This document shows, in pieces, positions 53,226 to 61,619 of a stretch of 64,000 bases of DNA. This DNA is from Loktanella sp. 3ANDIMAR09. Lineage in GTDB: Bacteria; Pseudomonadota; Alphaproteobacteria; Rhodobacterales; Rhodobacteraceae. The stretch lies in contig NZ_LJAK01000013.1 in the NCBI RefSeq assembly GCF_001420005.1, positions 29,209 to 93,208 of the forward strand, read 5' to 3'. Position 1 is the first letter of the stretch. Each line of letters starts with the position of its first letter. The notes below the pieces were generated by a model that saw nothing but the letters and a program-made list of their open reading frames with translations, did no database searches and had not been told where the DNA came from. The position numbers and the translations under genes were made by a program.

Positions 53226-54546
53226 CCTCCAAATACGCAATGACAGCATCGATATCCGCGGGATCCTGAATGCCGCGATAGCTCATCTTGGTACCGGGCA
53301 TCGCCTCGCGCGGGTTGGCAAGGAACGCCGTCAGGGCCTCCATCGTCCAGACCTCTCCTGCCGTATGCGCCTCGTCAAAGATGCGCGAATAGCGGAAGCC
53401 TTCGACGCTGCCGATCGGCCGGTCGAGGATGTTGTTGAGCTGCGGCCCGGACTTGTTTGCGGCCCCGTCGCCGACGGCATGACAGGCCTTGCAGGCGCGG
53501 AAAACACCCTCACCCGCCGCGATCAGTTCGGGATCGGCGGCGGCCACGACAGCCGCGTCCTCTACGGCGGTCTCTTGGGCCATGCCGGCATCGGCGACCT
53601 GCGCTGGCATGTCATCATTTGCCCCTGCAGTCCCGTCGGCCATCCCGGCCTCTGTCACGTCGCCATCGGACAGCGCGATCTCCGCCGCCGCTTCAGCGAC
53701 CGCTTCGGTCGGCTCTGCTTCATCGCTGTCCGGGGTGACATCCAGCACCGCGGCACGCATCACGATTTCGACGCTGTCCTTGCAGTTTTCCATGCAGACG
53801 TCGCCGGAAAAGACCGCCAGTTCCGTTTCGGGCCGATCATCGGGCATGAACCCACCGGCATTTGGCATCTCGACATCGAGAAACGTTTCGTTCGAGAGTT
53901 CAAAGTCATCTTCGACGATGTTGTTGAGATACAGAAGGTAGGCCGTGATCGCGTAGATTTCGTCGGGTTCAAGTGACTGCGCGTTGCCAAACGGCATGGC
54001 GCGGTTGATGTAGTCGTAGACCGTCGACAGATAAGGCCAATATGACCCGATCGTTTTGACGGGGTCCTCGCGCTCGAGGGTGTTCCAGCCGCCTGCCAGC
54101 ACCGGCCAACGGCCAACGGCTTCACCGAAATCACCGTGGCACATCGCGCAGTTTTCGACATAGACTTCTTCGCCAGTCCAGACATCGCCGGACCCGACGG
54201 GCAGCCCCTGCCCATCGGGACGGATGTCGATGTCCCACGCCGCTACTTCCGCCTCGAGTGCCGGGCGGCCCAGACCAAATCTCGTTCCCGCTGCGGGCGT
54301 GGATGCAGCCATTTCCTCGGCACTCGCCATCTGAACGGATGCGTCATTCGTGGCAGGGGCCTGCGCCGTTGCCTCATCAGCGGGGGCTTCGGTCGTTGTC
54401 TGCGCCTGCGCCGTGCCGATCGCAAAGGTGTCACGGACCGGGGCCGGCATATCGATGACCAACTGGTCGGCCAACACATAGGCCATTGTCAGCATCCCGG
54501 CGGTCCCGCCCAGCGCGGGTGCCAATATTTTAAGATACTTCGACAT
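53209..54546 (-). CDS. soxD: Sulfur dehydrogenase cytochrome subunit
   Basis: A 445-residue periplasmic diheme cytochrome with an N-terminal membrane anchor (ALGGTAGMLTMAYVLADQL). Heme motifs are CAMCH at 133-137 and CKACH at 352-356. Between the two domains is an Ala/Asp/Glu-rich linker (about 275-340), including two more cysteines (CMENC at 251-255). With SoxC it removes the sulfane sulfur from SoxY. The start ATG 54546 overlaps the soxC stop region by 17 bases. Confidence 0.92.
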   Translation of the reverse strand: MSKYLKILAPALGGTAGMLTMAYVLADQLVIDMPAPVRDTFAIGTAQAQTTTEAPADEATAQAPATNDASVQMASAEEMAASTPAAGTRFGLGRPALEAEVAAWDIDIRPDGQGLPVGSGDVWTGEEVYVENCAMCHGDFGEAVGRWPVLAGGWNTLEREDPVKTIGSYWPYLSTVYDYINRAMPFGNAQSLEPDEIYAITAYLLYLNNIVEDDFELSNETFLDVEMPNAGGFMPDDRPETELAVFSGDVCMENCKDSVEIVMRAAVLDVTPDSDEAEPTEAVAEAAAEIALSDGDVTEAGMADGTAGANDDMPAQVADAGMAQETAVEDAAVVAAADPELIAAGEGVFRACKACHAVGDGAANKSGPQLNNILDRPIGSVEGFRYSRIFDEAHTAGEVWTMEALTAFLANPREAMPGTKMSYRGIQDPADIDAVIAYLEDASAE

Positions 54547-55801
54547 TTTCGGCGCTCCCGTCTTCGGCGACATACCAGGTCTGGATGCCATTATTGTGGT
54601 AGATTGAATTTTCGCCGCGCACTTCGCGCAGCATGTCCTTGGTCGGCTGCACGTAGCCGGTGCTGTCGTGCGCGCGGCTTTGCAACAGCAGCGGTGAGCC
54701 GTCCCAATCGAATTCATAGTAGAAACGGTGCATGGATTTATCCATCGACGGGCCAGACATGCGGGCCTGATGCCAGGTCATGCCGCCATCAATAGTCACG
54801 TCCACGCGTGGGATCGTGCCGCGACCGGACCAGGCCACACCAGTCAGGACAGTTGGTCCGGGGCCGTGCGTGATCGGGGCCTGCGGGCTGGGGTTGGTGA
54901 TGACCGATTTTGCGTCCATCTCCCAGGTAAACCGGCGGGCCTGACCGTTTTCCAACAAGTCGGTGTATTTGCTGGTCTCTTCGCGGTGATGCCAAGGCTG
55001 ATCGCCGACCTCGATCCGGCGGAGCCATTTGACCCACATGTTGCCTTCCCAACCGGGCACAACCAGTCGCACCGGATAGCCCTGTTCGGGACGCAGTGCT
55101 TCGCCGTTCATCTTGAACGCGACAAGGCAATCATCCATCGCTTTTTCCATCGGGATCGACCGGGTCATGCCCGACGCATCAGCGCCTTCTGGCAAGATCC
55201 ATGTCCCCGCCGTCTTGACCCCGGCCTCTTCGAGGATCAGGCGCAGCGGCACGCCCGTATACATGACATTGTGGATCATGCCGTGGGTATACTGGCAGCC
55301 GTTCAGCTGTGCGCCCGCCCATTCCATCCCTGAGTTCGCGGCACATTCGAGAAAGTAGACGTGGTTTTCACGGGGAAACCGCATCAGGTCTTCCATGGTG
55401 AAGACAATCGGGTTGTCGACCAGACCGTTGATCATCAGGCGATGTTCGGCTGGATCGACCTCTGCGATACCTGCGTGGTGACGTTCAAAGCACAATCCAT
55501 TGGGCGTGATGATCCCGTCCAGTTCGTGCAGAGGGGTAAAGTTCACCGAAGACACAGGATCAGCCGTCAGCCACGGCACGTCGCGACGCACGACGTCGGC
55601 TTCGAACTTTGACGGCATCCCATAGGGGCGCGCGTCCACACCGTCGCCCAGATACTGGTTCCACGGCTGTTTGTTGACGATCGCCGGATCGGCGTCCTGC
55701 GCGAAAGCGCGGCTTCCGGCGGCGGCGGCCAATGGTGCGGCAGCGGCGGCTTTTAGAAAATTTCGGCGGTTTGGCTTGGTGCCTTTGACTTGAATGACCA
55801 T
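54530..55801 (-). CDS. soxC: Sulfur dehydrogenase molybdenum subunit
   Basis: A 423-residue sulfite-oxidase-family protein with a twin-arginine signal (NRRNFLKAAAAAPLAAA). The Moco ligand is Cys153 in YFLECAANSGMEW, and VPGWEGNMWVKWLRRIEV and DVTIDGGMTWHQA follow from the Moco and dimerization domains. It forms SoxCD with SoxD. Presence of soxCD means that thiosulfate can be oxidised fully to sulfate, without sulfur globules. Confidence 0.95.
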   Translation of the reverse strand: MVIQVKGTKPNRRNFLKAAAAAPLAAAAGSRAFAQDADPAIVNKQPWNQYLGDGVDARPYGMPSKFEADVVRRDVPWLTADPVSSVNFTPLHELDGIITPNGLCFERHHAGIAEVDPAEHRLMINGLVDNPIVFTMEDLMRFPRENHVYFLECAANSGMEWAGAQLNGCQYTHGMIHNVMYTGVPLRLILEEAGVKTAGTWILPEGADASGMTRSIPMEKAMDDCLVAFKMNGEALRPEQGYPVRLVVPGWEGNMWVKWLRRIEVGDQPWHHREETSKYTDLLENGQARRFTWEMDAKSVITNPSPQAPITHGPGPTVLTGVAWSGRGTIPRVDVTIDGGMTWHQARMSGPSMDKSMHRFYYEFDWDGSPLLLQSRAHDSTGYVQPTKDMLREVRGENSIYHNNGIQTWYVAEDGSAENVEVS

Positions 55802-55810
55802 TCTGCCCTC

Positions 55811-57505
55811 CTATTCAGCAACGACGGCGATTGTTGTATTTTCAGGGGCTGTAACGGTGCCCTGATTGCGAATGTGCGCCTCTACGACATCCCAGATGGG
55901 GGGGCCTTCGGTGCCTTCGTTGACACTGGCCCAGCCTGCGACCGTGTAGGACTTGTCTGCCGCGATCAGCTCTCCGGTTTTCAGCAGCGTCATCTCGGTG
56001 ATCCGGCTGCCCTGTGGCTGGTTGATATCGATGCGGTAGCCCAGGCCACCCACGCGGACCATGTCACCGCCCTGCTGGTAATAGGGGTCCGGATTGAACA
56101 GGTTGTCGGCGACGTCCTCGAGGATCAGATGCAGCGTCTCGCCTGTCATCTCAGAGCGATAGGCGTTCGGATAGCTCATGGCGGTGGCGTTAAAGACATC
56201 CTCGCGGGTGATGTCCTGACCCGGCATGACACTGGCCCCCCAGCGGAAACCCGGCGACAGGGCGATATCCGCCTCGCGCTCTGAAATAAGCGCCTCGCAG
56301 ATCAGGTCATCCCAAGTCCCGTTGAAGTTGCCACGGCGATACAAGAGGTCTTCGGTCTGGCCCAGAACCTCTGCCATTTCGTCCTTGAACGGTGCGCGGG
56401 TTTCCTCGACCAAAGCTGCCATTTCAGGATCAGGCGCGATCACGTCGGAAAAGATCGGGATCAGGCGGTGTTCTATCCCTTGCATCCCTCCGTCGCGGAT
56501 ATCCAGATCGACGCGGCTGACGAATTTGCCGTGTGATCCACTGGCAATCAGGAACGTGTCGTTGACCTGCACCGGTTCGGGAATGGCGTCGTGCGTGTGG
56601 CCCGTCAGGATCACGTCGATCCCCGTGACATTCTGTGCGACCTTGCGGTCCACATCGAAACCATTGTGCGACAACAGGACAACGCATTCCGCACCCGCTG
56701 CGCGTGCCTCGTCCACCACCTGCTGGATACGCTCTTGGCGCACACCAAAGGACAGATCGGGAAACATGTAACTGGGGTTCGCAATGGGCAGGTAGGGAAA
56801 CGCCTGACCGATGACCGCAACTTTGGTTCCGCCGCGTTCAAACATCTTTGTGCTCTCGTAGGCCGGTTCGTCCCACATCGCGTCAAAGATGTTCGCCCCA
56901 AGAAAGGCGCCGTTCAGTTCGTTCTCGATAATGTCCGTTACGCGGTCAATTCCCAGCGTGAATTCCCAGTGCGACGTCATCGCATCGGTTCCCAGCGCGT
57001 TGAACAGACGCACCATGTCTGCGCCGTTCGTGCGCAGCGCAGGCAATGATCCCTGCCATGTGTCGCCACCGTCCAACACGATGGCATCATCGCGGTCGCC
57101 CTTGATGTGCTTTACCACTGTTGCGATGCGGTCAAGGCCGCCCATTTTGCCATAGGTCTGGCCCAGCGCCACGAAATCATCGTAGGTGAGCGCATAATCC
57201 AGCGGACTGCCCTGCGTGATCCCGAACATATCGCGAAACGCAGCGCCGGTGACGTGCGGCGGCTTGCCTCGGGCGTCACCCACACCAAGGTTGATTTCCG
57301 GCTCGCGGAACCAGATCGGCTGCGTTTGCGCATGAATGTCGGTGATGTGGATCAGCGTGACGTTGCCGGTGGTGGGCTGGTCCAACAGGTCTGACTGGCT
57401 CAGCCGTTGCTGTGCGGCCAGACGTCCCCAATTGCCAAATCCACTTGCACCCACCAGGGCAGCGGCGGACAGGCTGGCCTGCAAAAAATGGCGTTTGGAG
57501 ATCAT
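55811..57505 (-). CDS. soxB: Sulfate thiol esterase / thiosulfohydrolase
   Basis: A 564-residue metallophosphatase-fold protein with a signal carrying SKRHFLQAS. HITDIHAQ gives the first metal site, VLDGGDTWQGS the second, SHWEFTLG the GNHE-like element in the form typical of SoxB, and GHTHDAIPEP the C-terminal metal site. It releases sulfate from the SoxY cysteine conjugate using a dimanganese centre. It starts after a hairpin that follows soxA. Confidence 0.96.
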   Translation of the reverse strand: MISKRHFLQASLSAAALVGASGFGNWGRLAAQQRLSQSDLLDQPTTGNVTLIHITDIHAQTQPIWFREPEINLGVGDARGKPPHVTGAAFRDMFGITQGSPLDYALTYDDFVALGQTYGKMGGLDRIATVVKHIKGDRDDAIVLDGGDTWQGSLPALRTNGADMVRLFNALGTDAMTSHWEFTLGIDRVTDIIENELNGAFLGANIFDAMWDEPAYESTKMFERGGTKVAVIGQAFPYLPIANPSYMFPDLSFGVRQERIQQVVDEARAAGAECVVLLSHNGFDVDRKVAQNVTGIDVILTGHTHDAIPEPVQVNDTFLIASGSHGKFVSRVDLDIRDGGMQGIEHRLIPIFSDVIAPDPEMAALVEETRAPFKDEMAEVLGQTEDLLYRRGNFNGTWDDLICEALISEREADIALSPGFRWGASVMPGQDITREDVFNATAMSYPNAYRSEMTGETLHLILEDVADNLFNPDPYYQQGGDMVRVGGLGYRIDINQPQGSRITEMTLLKTGELIAADKSYTVAGWASVNEGTEGPPIWDVVEAHIRNQGTVTAPENTTIAVVAE

Positions 57506-57545
57506 CCGAGCCTCTTACATTCAAGAAATTGCATATCATTTTCGA

Positions 57546-57583
57546 CAAAAAGGCCCGCCGTGCATGCTGCAAGACGGGCCTTT
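57546..57583 (-). terminator. Attenuator-like terminator between soxA and soxB
   Basis: On the minus strand AAAGGCCCG (57583-57575) and CGGGCCTTT (57557-57549) make a nine-base stem with a 17-base loop, followed by TTTTTGTCG. It is a plausible rho-independent terminator inside the sox operon, so that soxB and the genes after it would be transcribed less than soxXYZA. Confidence 0.7.
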
Positions 57584-57587
57584 CAGG

Positions 57588-58424
57588 TCAATTTCGGACA
57601 GACGGGCCTTCGACGCCAAGTCCGTTTCCGCGCGACGCAACATAAAGTTCCAGTGCGACGAATTCAGCGCTACCGGGGCTGAAAGTCTCGGCGCGGGTAT
57701 CCCGCACGCAGCCCTTGAACCGGTCCTGGACCGTGTTCAGCTTCGCATTCTTCAGCCGGTAGGTTGGAAAGCCGTTTGTCTGGCCTTGGGACAGATGGTC
57801 CGCACGGATGTTGTTGCCGTAGTTATCTTCGTGGCAATTGGCGCAAGACAGCTCCAACTGACCATAACGGGTGTAATAGATCTCTTCACCCATTGCCCAT
57901 GTGTCGGCAACCGGGCCGTCGATGGCGACGTTGACAGGCAATCCGCGCGACACCGACGCCAACAAAGCTTCCATGTTGGCCATCTTGCCAGAGGTGTAGC
58001 CCCATGGCTCTGCCTGCATCCGCGTCTCGCGGCAGTCATTGACCTGCATGGCCAGCGTGCGGACCTCGCCCGCCTCTTCGTTCCACTTTGGATAGACCGG
58101 ACGGACCCCCGCCATGCTTTCGGGATCGTTATGGCAGGACTGACAGGATTCACCTGCAGCACCTTCCACGGACGCCCATGTTTCACGGGCGTCATCGACA
58201 AAGATCATACCGGGATTGTCGAAATCATCCGTTTGAAGTGCCTGGGTTTCATCTGACCGGAACAACCAGCCAGACAAAACTTCGGGCAAGTTGACATGGT
58301 CAGGCGCTGGGGCCCGAACGGCAATTTCCAGATCGCCGTTCACAACCAGATCGGCATCTTCATCTGCGAGCGCCGATGTCACCGAAACCGCCCCGATCAA
58401 AGCTGCAAGTGCGTAGGTTTTCAT
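57588..58424 (-). CDS. soxA: Diheme L-cysteine S-thiosulfotransferase cytochrome
   Basis: A 278-residue protein with signal peptide (MKTYALAALIGAVSVTSALA). Heme motifs are CQSCH at 94-98 and CANCH at 194-198, and Cys239 in RFKGCVRDTRAE is the catalytic persulfidated cysteine. With SoxX it joins thiosulfate to SoxY. The start follows from ATG 58424 with its signal peptide; a longer in-frame start at 58451 is not supported. Confidence 0.95.
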   Translation of the reverse strand: MKTYALAALIGAVSVTSALADEDADLVVNGDLEIAVRAPAPDHVNLPEVLSGWLFRSDETQALQTDDFDNPGMIFVDDARETWASVEGAAGESCQSCHNDPESMAGVRPVYPKWNEEAGEVRTLAMQVNDCRETRMQAEPWGYTSGKMANMEALLASVSRGLPVNVAIDGPVADTWAMGEEIYYTRYGQLELSCANCHEDNYGNNIRADHLSQGQTNGFPTYRLKNAKLNTVQDRFKGCVRDTRAETFSPGSAEFVALELYVASRGNGLGVEGPSVRN

Positions 58425-58469
58425 GCGGATGTCCCTCCCTTGACCTCCCATGTCGCTGAACCATTTGGG

Positions 58470-58799
58470 TCAGGCGACGGTGACTTCCTTGGCGTCTTCG
58501 TAGACGGAACCGTCGTCGTCGTACCAAGTGAAGTTGAACGTGCCGCTTTCGGGTACAGTCGCCCGGAATTCGAAAAACGGATTTGTCGAAATCGCAGGGG
58601 CCAGTGCGACGTCAATGACGTTCTCGCCGTTAAAATCGACGACAAAGCGATTGATGATCGAACGCGGGATGACGTTGCCGTCGGAATCCTTGCGCTGGCC
58701 GCTTTCCATCACGTGACTGATCAGCGTCTTGATGGTGATTTCCTCGCCGGCGGTTGCCGAGCTGGGGACGCGGACGCGGGGTGTTACGTTTTCTGCCAT
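58470..58799 (-). CDS. soxZ: Sulfur carrier complex subunit SoxZ
   Basis: A 109-residue immunoglobulin-like protein, the usual size. PRVRVPSSATAGEEITIKTLISHVMESGQRKDSDGNVIPR is the conserved first half (no signal peptide) and FNFTWYDDDGSVYEDAKEVTV the second. It pairs with SoxY and is exported with it. It lies 22 bases after soxY and 45 bases before soxA. Confidence 0.96.
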   Translation of the reverse strand: MAENVTPRVRVPSSATAGEEITIKTLISHVMESGQRKDSDGNVIPRSIINRFVVDFNGENVIDVALAPAISTNPFFEFRATVPESGTFNFTWYDDDGSVYEDAKEVTVA

Positions 58800-58821
58800 G
58801 TTATGTTCCTCTATCCCTGCC

Positions 58822-59238
58822 TCAGCCGCCGCAGCCGCCGATGGTGACTTTTACTTCCTGACGGGCCTCGACAAAGCTGCCGTCAGCCAATTTCGCCACT
58901 GCGACGACATCCTGTGTGCCAGCCAGGCGAATACGCGTAGATGCCATCTGAGCCGCGGCAAGCGGTCCGAACATAAAGGTCGCAACATCAGGCGTCGGGT
59001 TTCCTGCCGCGTATACGCGGATCTCGGTGGCACCTGGCGCGGACACTTCGATTGGAACGGTGTTGCCGTTTTCCGCGATTTCCGGTGCGGTCAGCGTAAT
59101 GCCCTCGCCACCCGGCGTGGTCCCGCCCGTGAATTCCGCAATCGCGTCTTCCGTCGTAGCGGCGGCACGCATGGGTAGCATCGCAACAAATGCGGTGCCC
59201 ATGGCGGCCAAAATGGTGTCTCGTCTCGTCAGTTTCAT
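58822..59238 (-). CDS. soxY: Sulfur carrier protein SoxY
   Basis: A 138-residue protein with a twin-arginine signal (LTRRDTILAAMGTAFVAML). Its C-terminus is VTIGGCGG, with the carrier cysteine on the swinging GGCGG arm, and LTAPEIAENGNTVPIEVS is typical of the core. The substrate stays attached to this cysteine during oxidation. It is encoded with soxZ. Confidence 0.97.
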   Translation of the reverse strand: MKLTRRDTILAAMGTAFVAMLPMRAAATTEDAIAEFTGGTTPGGEGITLTAPEIAENGNTVPIEVSAPGATEIRVYAAGNPTPDVATFMFGPLAAAQMASTRIRLAGTQDVVAVAKLADGSFVEARQEVKVTIGGCGG

Positions 59239-59272
59239 ATTTCTCTCCCTCGCGGACTGGCTAAGGCCGCGC

Positions 59273-59758
59273 TTAGTTGGATTCGTTCAAAGTCATGAGA
59301 TAGGCGACGACATCTTCGACTTCTTGCGCCGTCAGGATCGGTGCCAGCGGTTCCGATCCCGCCTTGCCGGTGTAGTCGTCACCCGGGCGGATGTAGCCTT
59401 CGGTCTTGTAGAATGCCGGCATCATCGTGCCCGGGAAAGCCATCTTGGCGTTCGCGACGATCCCGCGCAGGTCATCTTCGGTCCAACGATCAGCCACCCC
59501 GTCAAGGGATGGGCCGACTTCACCGTGGAACGGGAATTCCTCGAGCGCAGTCACCTGATGACAGGCAATGCAGTTCCCCTTGCCGCGGTTGGTCATCACC
59601 ATCACGCCGTTTGCCTGATCGCCGGGTGCACCGGTCAAGGATGTCGCCACCTCACCGTATTCACCATAGGCCACAGCGGTCGGCACAATCGTTTCGGCGC
59701 AGACTGCCGTCGCCAGACACCCCGCGGTCACAGCCGCAAATATCTTTGAATAGCTCAT
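59273..59758 (-). CDS. soxX: Monoheme cytochrome SoxX
   Basis: A 161-residue protein with a signal peptide (MSYSKIFAAVTAGCLATAVCAE) and a single CIACH motif at residues 63-67. Methionines in PGTMMPAFYK are the expected axial-ligand region. ATG 59758 opens the signal peptide; upstream in-frame sequence belongs to the soxW-soxX leader. It is the first gene of the soxX-Y-Z-A-B-C-D-E-F block. Confidence 0.93.
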   Translation of the reverse strand: MSYSKIFAAVTAGCLATAVCAETIVPTAVAYGEYGEVATSLTGAPGDQANGVMVMTNRGKGNCIACHQVTALEEFPFHGEVGPSLDGVADRWTEDDLRGIVANAKMAFPGTMMPAFYKTEGYIRPGDDYTGKAGSEPLAPILTAQEVEDVVAYLMTLNESN

Positions 59759-59828
59759 GGCACCTCCCAACGCCGCTTGCTCCCTTATGCATACCGTAGC
59801 GCACAATTGTCGCACCTCGCAACAACGT

Positions 59829-59849
59829 ATTCATATTTTTGATTATGTT
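59829..59849 (-). promoter_or_regulatory. Probable SoxR operator, soxW-soxX interval
   Basis: ATTCA-N7-GATTATGTT in a 104-base AT-rich gap before soxX. The site between soxS and soxV at 61195 has the same halves and spacing. In Pseudaminobacter SoxR is known to bind these two intervals; the sequence match here is direct, its assignment to SoxR is inference. Confidence 0.75.
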
Positions 59850-59862
59850 GCAGTGCAGCATT

Positions 59863-60414
59863 TCAGTTGCCCAAACGGGCAGCCCCAAAGTCGCTGAGGC
59901 TCAGACCTTCAGCGGCAGCATCGCTCTGCGCCCAAAGCAGCAGGCTCAACGTATCATCAACATCCAGCGCGCCTGGAATGACGGTCAGTGCTGCTTGCGG
60001 CGCGGTCACATCAGGCGTTTCTGCAGCTGCAAAAACCATGATCGTGGGCGTAAATCGATAACCCCATTCCTTAACCATATCAGCTTCGGTCCGCGTCACG
60101 CCGTCAAAATCGGTGACTTCGGTGCCCCCAAACATGTCGATCTGAACCGCAAAATAGTCATCCATGAGAATCGCATTCACCTCTGGGTCGGTGAAAACCT
60201 CCTCGTGCATCCGCTTGCAGTAGATGCAGCCGCGCTGCTCGATCAGCACGATCAGGTTGCGACCGTCCCCGCGCGCCTCTTCGAAATCCTCGGTCAGATC
60301 CTTGAAAGTTGTCCGCAGAAAAGGCGCGTCATGCAGTCCGTCGTCACCGACCTCGGCAAGGACGGGCATGGCCATGGCAATTATCGAAAGAAAGGGCATC
60401 AAAACACGAAACAT
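59863..60414 (-). CDS. soxW: Periplasmic thioredoxin SoxW
   Basis: A 183-residue protein with a signal peptide (MFRVLMPFLSIIAMAMPVLA) and a thioredoxin fold with the redox CIYC (near residue 63) and a cis-proline in RFTPTI. It takes electrons from SoxV and keeps SoxY active. It follows soxV by 15 bases. Confidence 0.9.
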   Translation of the reverse strand: MFRVLMPFLSIIAMAMPVLAEVGDDGLHDAPFLRTTFKDLTEDFEEARGDGRNLIVLIEQRGCIYCKRMHEEVFTDPEVNAILMDDYFAVQIDMFGGTEVTDFDGVTRTEADMVKEWGYRFTPTIMVFAAAETPDVTAPQAALTVIPGALDVDDTLSLLLWAQSDAAAEGLSLSDFGAARLGN

Positions 60415-60429
60415 GGTCGTCTCCTTTGG

Positions 60430-61170
60430 TTAACCCACCGTCTGGAACCACGGCACGTGCTCCAGCATCCATTGGGCAATGGCATTGACGGAATTGGTGG
60501 CGATCAGCAGGCCAAACACGATCAAGAGCAGGCCCATGACCTTTTCCATGACACCCAGATGCCTGCGAAAACGGGACACGAACCGCATGAATGGACCGAT
60601 GAAAAAGGCAGCGACGATGAACGGCAGGGTCATGCCCGCGCCATAGACAAACAAGAGCCAGACACCGTTCCACACCGTATCCTGACCGGCTGCGGTAAAA
60701 AGAATGGCTGTCAGAACGGGTCCCACGCAAGGCGTCCAACCAAAGGCAAACGCCAGCCCGATGACGTAGGCTCCCGCAAATGTTGCGGCCTGCGTCTGCC
60801 CCACATCGGCGCGCAGTTGACGATAAAGGATCGGTATTCTGATCACGCCCAGAAAGTGCAGGCCCATGGCGATGATAAGGGCTGCGGCTACCCAGCGCAG
60901 CACATCGAACCAGTCCCTGACCAACTGGCCAAAGAGCGTCGCGCTCGCCCCGAGCCCCATGAAAACGGTGATGACCCCAAGTGCGAAGAAACAGGCCGAT
61001 ATCACGGCCCGCTGCCGCACGGCTGGCGTGATCTGCGCATCGGCGCTGATCTGGTTCATCCCGACGCCGGCCAGATAGCTAAGGTAAAAGGGCACGATCG
61101 GCAGGATACAAGGCGACAGGAACGATAGCAGTCCAGCCAGCAGAGCGCCTATAAAGGTCACGTCAAACAC
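60430..61170 (-). CDS. soxV: CcdA-type thiol transporter SoxV
   Basis: A 246-residue membrane protein with six helices. It begins at GTG 61170, with GGAG six bases ahead, though an in-frame ATG 54 bases upstream runs into the operator and is not preferred. Cys21 (SPCILPIVPF) and the cysteine in GWTPCVGPVL are the conserved redox pair that carries electrons across the membrane from thioredoxin to SoxW. Confidence 0.92.
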   Translation of the reverse strand: MFDVTFIGALLAGLLSFLSPCILPIVPFYLSYLAGVGMNQISADAQITPAVRQRAVISACFFALGVITVFMGLGASATLFGQLVRDWFDVLRWVAAALIIAMGLHFLGVIRIPILYRQLRADVGQTQAATFAGAYVIGLAFAFGWTPCVGPVLTAILFTAAGQDTVWNGVWLLFVYGAGMTLPFIVAAFFIGPFMRFVSRFRRHLGVMEKVMGLLLIVFGLLIATNSVNAIAQWMLEHVPWFQTVG

Positions 61171-61194
61171 GCTTCGCTCCACTTTCCTTGTCAC

Positions 61195-61215
61195 ATTCAA
61201 TAATAAGATTATGTT
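61195..61215 (+). promoter_or_regulatory. Probable SoxR operator, soxS-soxV interval
   Basis: ATTCA-N7-GATTATGTT, identical in its fixed positions to the soxW-soxX site, inside the short divergent promoter of soxV and soxS. Within it ATAAT-AAG-ATTAT (61200-61212) is a palindrome. Repressor binding here would silence both directions. Confidence 0.78.
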
Positions 61216-61247
61216 TACACTCATCGTTGCGTCAATCGGAGTTATCC

Positions 61248-61619
61248 ATGCGCTTGTCGTTCGTAGCCGCAGCCTTGTGCCTGCTCCCCGCTTTCTCGTG
61301 GGCAGAGGTGCGTTTGATCATGGCCGAAGAACGCGGCTGCATTTACTGCGCCCGCTGGAATGCGGAAATCGCCGACATTTACCCAAAGACGCCAGAAGGC
61401 CGTACAGCGCCGCTTCTGCGATATGATATCCAGCGCGACGTTGCGCCCATTGAGCTTGCGTCACGCGTCGTGTTCACCCCAACCTTTGTTCTGGTAAAGG
61501 ACGGGATGGAAATCGATCGCCTTGAAGGCTATCCGGGTGAGGATTTTTTTTGGGGCATATTAGGTATGATGCTGAACAGGGCTGACATACCTCTCAAGGC
61601 CGAGGACGATACGCGATGA
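61248..61619 (+). CDS. soxS: Periplasmic thioredoxin SoxS
   Basis: A 123-residue protein with a signal peptide (MRLSFVAAALCLLPAFSWA) and a thioredoxin-like fold with CIYC near residue 32 (GCIYCARWN). It reduces or reactivates SoxY, as in Paracoccus. ATG 61248 has GGAG eight bases ahead. It overlaps soxR by four bases. Confidence 0.9.
   Translation: MRLSFVAAALCLLPAFSWAEVRLIMAEERGCIYCARWNAEIADIYPKTPEGRTAPLLRYDIQRDVAPIELASRVVFTPTFVLVKDGMEIDRLEGYPGEDFFWGILGMMLNRADIPLKAEDDTR

Noticed and set aside
61171..61224. An upstream ATG start for soxV at 61224
   Set aside because: The extra 18 residues would come from the operator and contain no signal or family sequence. GTG 61170 has GGAG at the right distance.
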